Origin: JAHZKN01 sp965250205
Lineage (GTDB): Bacteria; Pseudomonadota; Alphaproteobacteria; Rhizobiales; Hyphomicrobiaceae
Length of the DNA: 64,000 nt
Direction: 5' to 3'
Assembly: GCA_965250205.1 (NCBI GenBank)
Contig: CBDFNK010000021.1
Coordinates: forward strand, 62,001 to 126,000
Shown: positions 62,185 through 64,000 of the stretch, in pieces
How the letters are laid out: each line of letters begins with the position of its first letter
Numbering within the stretch: position 1 is the stretch's first letter
Made by a program: the position numbers and the translations under genes
The notes under the pieces: model-generated
Database searches by the model: none
What the model saw: the letters and a program-made list of their open reading frames with translations, nothing else
Told to the model about the DNA's origin: nothing

Positions 62185-64000
62185 CTAATCAAGGTTACAG
62201 CGTGCCAGGACAGAGCTCAACATGTGCTGGTCAAATGGTTTCGCCAAATAGTCATCCATACCGGCGTCCAGACAGCGCTGTTTGTCCTCATCGAATGCAT
62301 TTGCGGTCAGGGCGATCACAGGGGGCTGACTGTCACATGTCGCGGCAGATGCAAAAAGCTGCTTGATCTGACGGGTCGCCTCTAAGCCATCCATCTCCGG
62401 CATCAGGACATCCATCAAGATGACATCAAACGGTTCCAATTCCCCCGATATGACCTGCTCCATAGCCGCAACCGCTTGAGTACCATCGCTCACGTGTTCA
62501 ATTATGTGGCCAAGTCGCTTCAACTGATGGTCGACGAGAAGGGCATTGATGTCGTTGTCTTCGACCAAAAGAAACCGCAACCCGCTGGCGGTCGGCTGTT
62601 GCGGGGCATAACTTATCTTGCTTGGCGCTGAAATGGTCGCGGTTTGATTGTTTCGCCGCTCTGCAATCAGTTGTTCAAAAACAGTTTTTGGACGCACAGG
62701 CCGCACGAGATAGGCGTCATACCCAACTGATTGGAACGCTGGCAGCGTTTCCCGCGAAGATATATTGACAAGGACGAGCCCACGCACGTCATGCGGCTTC
62801 AATCCGGCCGCGCATGCCGCCTCAATCATCGTTTTTAGAGCCGACGAAGCAGCTGTCGGATCATCGTCGGTATCAACAATGATACGGCTGAACGGAAGTC
62901 CGTTTTTTGCGGCCTGCTTGGCAACGGTTGCTGCCTCGTCAAGTGAACATTCGACAACCGCAATGCCTGAATCACTCAATACTTCTGCTAATGCAGCGCG
63001 CTCAAGAACACGCTCAAAGGCGAGCAGCACTTTTAACTTTAAGGTATCTTGAAGCGTTGCAAAGGTATGTCCGGCTGAAGCACCAAAGATGGGCTGCAAC
63101 TCCAACCTGGCGATAAAAGTTGAGCCGGTCTGAACATTGCTCTCCACAGTAAGACTGCCACCCATGGCCTCAGCCAGACGTCTGGAAATAGCAAGCCCGA
63201 GGCCAGTTCCGCCAGCTTGGCGTTTGATTGCCTGATCTGTTTGAGAAAACTCTGAGAACAGTGCGCATTGATCAGCTTTAGACAATCCAATACCGGTGTC
63301 AGAGACACGGATCTCAATTCTCTTCGGTGCGTCCTGACCGCTATTTGCCACATCTTCAGCGCTGACTGACACACGCACCCCGCCATGATCTGTGAACTTG
63401 ACTGCGTTCGATACCAGATTGAGCAGTATTTGACGCACACGGGCCCCATCACCGACAAACTCACCCTGCGCCGCACTATCAACCGTCCAGGCGATCTCCA
63501 GTCCTTTTTCCTGAGCACTGGGTGCCAGTAACTCCACAACGGACAACACGATGTCTTCGATGGAGAGATAGCGTTGTGAAAGCGTGATCTTGCCAGCTTC
63601 TACTTTTGAGAAGTCTAGGATCTCATCAATGATCGACAAAAGATTGCGTGCAGACAAATCAATGGCACTGACATAGGTTTTCTGTTTCTCGTTCAATTGT
63701 TCATCATTGAGCAAATTTGCCATACCCAGAATTCCATTCATGGGTGTGCGAATCTCATGGCTCATGGATGCCAGAAAACGTGATTTTGATCGGTTGGCGG
63801 TCTGCGCTTGATCTCGCGCCTCCTCCAACGCTTGATGCGCCTGCACTGCCTCGGTGACATCGCGACCTGTGTATTGAACTTCCAAGTCTTCGCCGGTGCC
63901 TACTTGACGCGATTCCCATTCAATCCATCGCTCGCCATCAACCGTTTCCATCAAATCACGATAACGGCGTTCAGACGCATCGGCGTCAGGCTCAACATCT
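62185..64000 (-). CDS. Hybrid sensor histidine kinase/response regulator, N-terminus beyond the window
   Basis: The frame is open to the right edge. It begins inside a PAS domain (ASERRYRDLMETVDGERW). HisKA contains SKSRFLASMSHEIRTPMNGI with the phospho-His. The ATPase domain shows LLNLVSNAVKFTDHG, DTGIGLS and GGTGLGLAISRRLAEAMGG. A degenerate receiver-like segment follows (about LKVLLAFERVLERAAL), then a full receiver with LLVEDNDIN, phospho-Asp in ILMDVLMPEMDGLE and DYLAKPFD. No cognate output regulator is visible. Signal is unknown as the sensor part is missing. Confidence 0.92.
   Translation of the reverse strand, partial: DVEPDADASERRYRDLMETVDGERWIEWESRQVGTGEDLEVQYTGRDVTEAVQAHQALEEARDQAQTANRSKSRFLASMSHEIRTPMNGILGMANLLNDEQLNEKQKTYVSAIDLSARNLLSIIDEILDFSKVEAGKITLSQRYLSIEDIVLSVVELLAPSAQEKGLEIAWTVDSAAQGEFVGDGARVRQILLNLVSNAVKFTDHGGVRVSVSAEDVANSGQDAPKRIEIRVSDTGIGLSKADQCALFSEFSQTDQAIKRQAGGTGLGLAISRRLAEAMGGSLTVESNVQTGSTFIARLELQPIFGASAGHTFATLQDTLKLKVLLAFERVLERAALAEVLSDSGIAVVECSLDEAATVAKQAAKNGLPFSRIIVDTDDDPTAASSALKTMIEAACAAGLKPHDVRGLVLVNISSRETLPAFQSVGYDAYLVRPVRPKTVFEQLIAERRNNQTATISAPSKISYAPQQPTASGLRFLLVEDNDINALLVDHQLKRLGHIIEHVSDGTQAVAAMEQVISGELEPFDVILMDVLMPEMDGLEATRQIKQLFASAATCDSQPPVIALTANAFDEDKQRCLDAGMDDYLAKPFDQHMLSSVLARCNLD

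Overview
The window reads as chromosomal DNA of an alphaproteobacterium, most likely in or near the Hyphomicrobiales (Rhizobiales). The main support is gene order. From about 24 to 59 kb runs the housekeeping series pnp-rpsO-truB-rbfA-infB-ylxR-nusA-rimP-trmB-metK-(XRE regulator)-lnt-corC-ybeY-phoH-miaB-plsC-fur/mur-rimI-tsaB-(nitroreductase)-nfu-usp-trpS-murJ-glnD-mutS, all on the minus strand, then maeB on the plus strand. No species can be named from the sequence.

Layout. (1) 1-13 kb is a surface-polysaccharide region: a sulfatase-like membrane protein cut by the left edge, four SAM-dependent methyltransferases, a DegT-type sugar aminotransferase, two polytopic membrane proteins (one O-antigen ligase/polymerase-like), an unknown anchored protein and a flippase-like protein. 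No glycosyltransferase is present, so the locus probably continues to the left. (2) 13.1-14.3 kb is a graveyard of at least four truncated insertion sequences (IS66, IS630 twice, IS1595). (3) 14.7-17.2 kb holds a TbpB-like surface lipoprotein and a Slam (DUF560) outer-membrane translocon. (4) After tRNA-Arg(CCT), 17.7-21.5 kb holds a bufferin-type copper-peptide locus (bufA-bufB-bufC order) behind an ECF sigma/anti-sigma pair. (5) 21.5-23.9 kb holds a repeat cluster, a two-domain CbiX-like chelatase and a PilZ protein. (6) 24-59 kb is the conserved core. (7) 59.2-64 kb holds an SDH/Clp-fold proteinase gene between tRNA-Lys-like sequences, then an OlsB-like acyltransferase and a hybrid histidine kinase cut by the right edge.

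How the genes work together. rimP-nusA-ylxR-infB-rbfA-truB-rpsO-pnp couples transcription, translation initiation, ribosome maturation and RNA decay. ybeY/phoH, miaB, trmB, tsaB and rimI serve rRNA, tRNA and ribosomal protein processing. lnt, corC, plsC, murJ and olsB serve the envelope. glnD senses nitrogen status. The accessory 5' third is about the cell surface and metal handling.

Three things stand out beyond routine annotation. First, a dispersed family of composite palindromic repeats (types A and B, at least eight copies or fragments) lies between genes, supplies the murJ stop codon, and in one case abuts the start of the CbiX-like gene; a separate 25-bp CCAACAC palindrome has inserted into one copy. 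Second, two otherwise intact genes, pnp and the SDH proteinase, each carry a single-base frameshift that can be placed to within a few bases. Third, three coupled genes at the left edge (kinase-like/methyltransferase protein, small YLDPG membrane protein, sulfatase-like enzyme) look like an uncharacterised glycan-modifying unit.
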